Of a stretch of DNA of 15,428 nt, positions 14,319 to 15,428 are shown piece by piece. The notes beneath the pieces are model-generated. The model saw nothing but the letters and a program-made list of their open reading frames with translations, was not told where the DNA came from and searched no databases. Source of the stretch: Ignavibacteria bacterium. GTDB taxonomy: Bacteria > Bacteroidota > Ignavibacteria > UBA10030 > UBA6906. Every line of letters begins with the position of its first letter. Positions within the stretch are counted from its first letter, which is position 1. The DNA is taken from contig JAOUDE010000023.1 in the NCBI GenBank assembly GCA_029859455.1, positions 1 to 15,428 of the forward strand, in the 5' to 3' direction. The position numbers were made by a program, and so were the translations under genes.

Positions 14319-14711
14319 TTAGTTGCTGACCGTTGTGGTCATACTATCCGCATAAACAATCATCTCAACCTCAACCGGAGTTGACCCGTCATTACCAAGC
14401 TCAACACCTGTTCCTGTCAGCGTCACAGAAGCTGCGGACGGGCTCGACAGAACGTATGAACCGTTGGCATTGGAAGGCTTCGAAGTCAGATGGTTCAGCT
14501 GGATTGTCGCGAAAGAACCCTGACCACCACCAAGGGCGGTAGGCCGGCGATAATACTGCTGTGCACGCGCCGCAAGGTTGACCAGGTCATTGGTCACCGC
14601 ATCGCGGTTAGCTGACACTGCGTTATCCTGGAACATCGTGATACCTACCGCGACCGCGATACCGACCACAATGACACCGAGGATGATCAAGAGAAGTTGC
14701 TGCTGTCCCAT
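14319..14711 (-). CDS. Leaderless small pilin-like protein 1
   Basis: 130 residues starting MGQQQLLLIILGVIVVGIAV. The membrane or filament helix spans about 5-27, then an amphipathic stretch (SANRDAVTNDLVNLAARAQQYYRRP, from 33) and a Ser/Thr/Gly-rich head of about 70 residues ending VYADSMTTTVSN. The size and plan suit a type IV pilin, but there is no prepilin leader: an in-frame TAA lies 10 codons upstream with no start codon between, and no Glu occurs near the N-terminus. It could be a pilin inserted without cleavage, or one trimmed after Gly2. A strong AGGAG lies 7 nt upstream, a sigma-54-like promoter about 80 nt upstream, and a hairpin directly behind. First in the pair, it is the better candidate for the major subunit. 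Pilin-like is a structural inference; a membrane-anchored accessory protein is possible. Confidence 0.7.
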   Translation of the reverse strand: MGQQQLLLIILGVIVVGIAVAVGITMFQDNAVSANRDAVTNDLVNLAARAQQYYRRPTALGGGQGSFATIQLNHLTSKPSNANGSYVLSSPSAASVTLTGTGVELGNDGSTPVEVEMIVYADSMTTTVSN

Positions 14712-14718
14712 TATGTTG

Positions 14719-14723
14719 CTCCT
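14719..14723 (-). promoter_or_regulatory. Ribosome binding site of the first pilin gene
   Basis: AGGAG, 7 nt before the ATG at 14711. It fixes the start at M-G-Q-Q-Q and so supports the leaderless reading. Confidence 0.75.
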
Positions 14724-14790
14724 TTGTTTGGTTGATAATTAATTTGTAGGGAGTTCGTTATTTACAGTTTGTTGGCACTCCCCCCGGTGT

Positions 14791-14806
14791 TACAATCCTC
14801 GTGCCA
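14791..14806 (-). promoter_or_regulatory. Sigma-54-like promoter upstream of the pilin pair
   Basis: The minus strand reads TGGCACGAGGATTGTA. Against the -24/-12 consensus TGGCACG-N4-TTGCA it has an exact -24 element and correct spacing, with one mismatch (T for C in the -12 GC). The implied start near 14780 gives a leader of about 68 nt before the first pilin. Major pilin genes in several bacteria are sigma-54 dependent. The TGGCAC also forms a short dyad with GTGCCA (14773-14778), which is an alternative explanation. Confidence 0.45.
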
Positions 14807-14868
14807 CAACGAGAAATTCGGAAAAATATCGTATTCTACACCTTTTCTCTCATTTCCCAATCATTGCA

Positions 14869-14900
14869 GGAAAAACGATACCTGCGAGGTAATTTTTTCC
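14869..14900. terminator. Hairpin flanked by A- and T-tracts, probable terminator of the upstream ATPase gene
   Basis: Arms TACCT/AGGTA (14879-14883 and 14887-14891) with a GCG loop are flanked by GGAAAAA (14869-14875) and TTTTTCC (14894-14900), which can pair across a small internal loop. On the minus strand TCGTTTTT follows the short stem. It lies 19 nt behind the ATPase stop codon. The short core stem makes it moderate evidence only. Confidence 0.45.
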
Positions 14901-14919
14901 TCACCCAAAAATTCCACCA

Positions 14920-15428
14920 TCAGGCTTGCACTGTAAGACTTGCAACCTCTTCGATCGTTGTAATCCCCTTTTTCACTAACTGGAGACCGGATGACCGCAG
15001 GGTCTGCATCCCATGTGCGAAGGCTGTCGCCCGGATCAGATCAACGTCAACGCGGTCGTTGCTTTCTATGATCAATTCACGGATCTCCGGTGTTATATAG
15101 AGTGATTCATGGATCGCAACCCGGCCCTTATATCCTTCCACACAGTCAGGACACCCAACAGCCTTGAAAAGTGTCGCTTCTTCCGCGTCATCCTGGGAGA
15201 AACCAAGTCTCGCAAGGACATGGTCATCGATTCCCCCGGCAGGCTGCCGGCACTTCTTGCACAGACGACGAAGAAGGCGCTGTGCGACAATGATATTCAA
15301 TGCCTGCGCCAGCAGGAACGGTTCGACACCTATTTTGAAGAGCCTCGAGATGGCACTGGGGGCGTCATTCGTATGAAGCGTCGAAAATGTCAGGTGGCCC
15401 GTGTTCGCGAGCTTAATTGCAATATCGG
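14920..15428 (-). CDS. pilB: Second PilB/GspE-type ATPase, C-terminal part only
   Basis: The frame is open to the right edge of the window, so the N-terminus, Walker A and Walker B lie outside; about 169 residues are visible. They begin DIAIKLANTGHLTFSTLHT (His box) and DAPSAISRLFKIGVEPFLLA, then ALNIIVAQRLLRRLCKKC, a second CxxC in VGCPDCVEGYKGR, and a C-terminal helical part ending EEVASLTVQA. The sequence is nearly identical to the complete pilB (10402-12210) across the His box and zinc region, and clearly different in the last about 100 residues. It is thus a paralogue of the pilus extension ATPase, located directly upstream of the pilin pair. A TTG at 15300 can be read as a start but is internal: homology continues without a break upstream of it. 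Confidence 0.85.
   Translation of the reverse strand, partial: DIAIKLANTGHLTFSTLHTNDAPSAISRLFKIGVEPFLLAQALNIIVAQRLLRRLCKKCRQPAGGIDDHVLARLGFSQDDAEEATLFKAVGCPDCVEGYKGRVAIHESLYITPEIRELIIESNDRVDVDLIRATAFAHGMQTLRSSGLQLVKKGITTIEEVASLTVQA

Noticed and set aside
15298..15300. TTG as start of a short ATPase-like gene
   Set aside because: The frame and the homology to pilB continue upstream to the window edge, so this is an internal leucine codon of a truncated gene.

Overview
The window (15,428 bp, GC in the mid-50s by eye, not computed) carries one long minus-strand gene block for a type IV pilus-type machine, followed by uvrA on the same strand and the 3' end of a plus-strand outer-membrane beta-barrel gene that converges on uvrA. 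The secretin, signal peptides, lipobox and beta-barrel C-terminus indicate a Gram-negative (diderm) bacterium. The compact pilus locus and the unusual pilins beginning M-G-x-Q-Q-L-L-L remind me of the FCB (Fibrobacteres-Chlorobi-Bacteroidetes) superphylum and its uncultured relatives. That placement rests on memory and is low confidence.

Layout in the direction of minus-strand transcription (right to left): 3' part of a PilB/GspE-type ATPase (15428-14920), terminator-like hairpin, a sigma-54-like promoter, two paralogous small pilin-like proteins (14711-14319 and 14232-13828) separated by a hairpin, a G-rich structured leader, pilC (13594-12215), a complete pilB (12210-10402), a strong sigma-70-type promoter, pilT (10220-8988), a PilM-PilN fusion (8944-7325), a PilO protein with a PilP-like C-terminal domain (7347-6433), a short secretin (6430-5228), an Ig-repeat lipoprotein (5164-3701) and a strong terminator. 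uvrA (3523-653) follows with its own candidate promoter and operator-like dyad.

How it fits together: PilB (possibly two versions) powers extension and PilT retraction. PilC is the inner-membrane platform. The two fused proteins would form the PilM-N-O-P alignment complex linking the cytoplasmic motor to the secretin pore, and the small pilins are the probable fibre subunits. The lipoprotein, last in the operon, is probably a surface or outer-membrane partner.

The most unusual features are pilins with no cleavable leader and no Glu5 (upstream in-frame stops rule out a missed leader), a streamlined fused alignment complex, a secretin with only one N-terminal domain, a PilT whose Asp box has lost two acidic residues, and a pilC leader with a hairpin that displays a G5 loop. 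No rRNA, tRNA, CRISPR array or insertion sequence was seen. No stretch over 300 bases lacks a gene.
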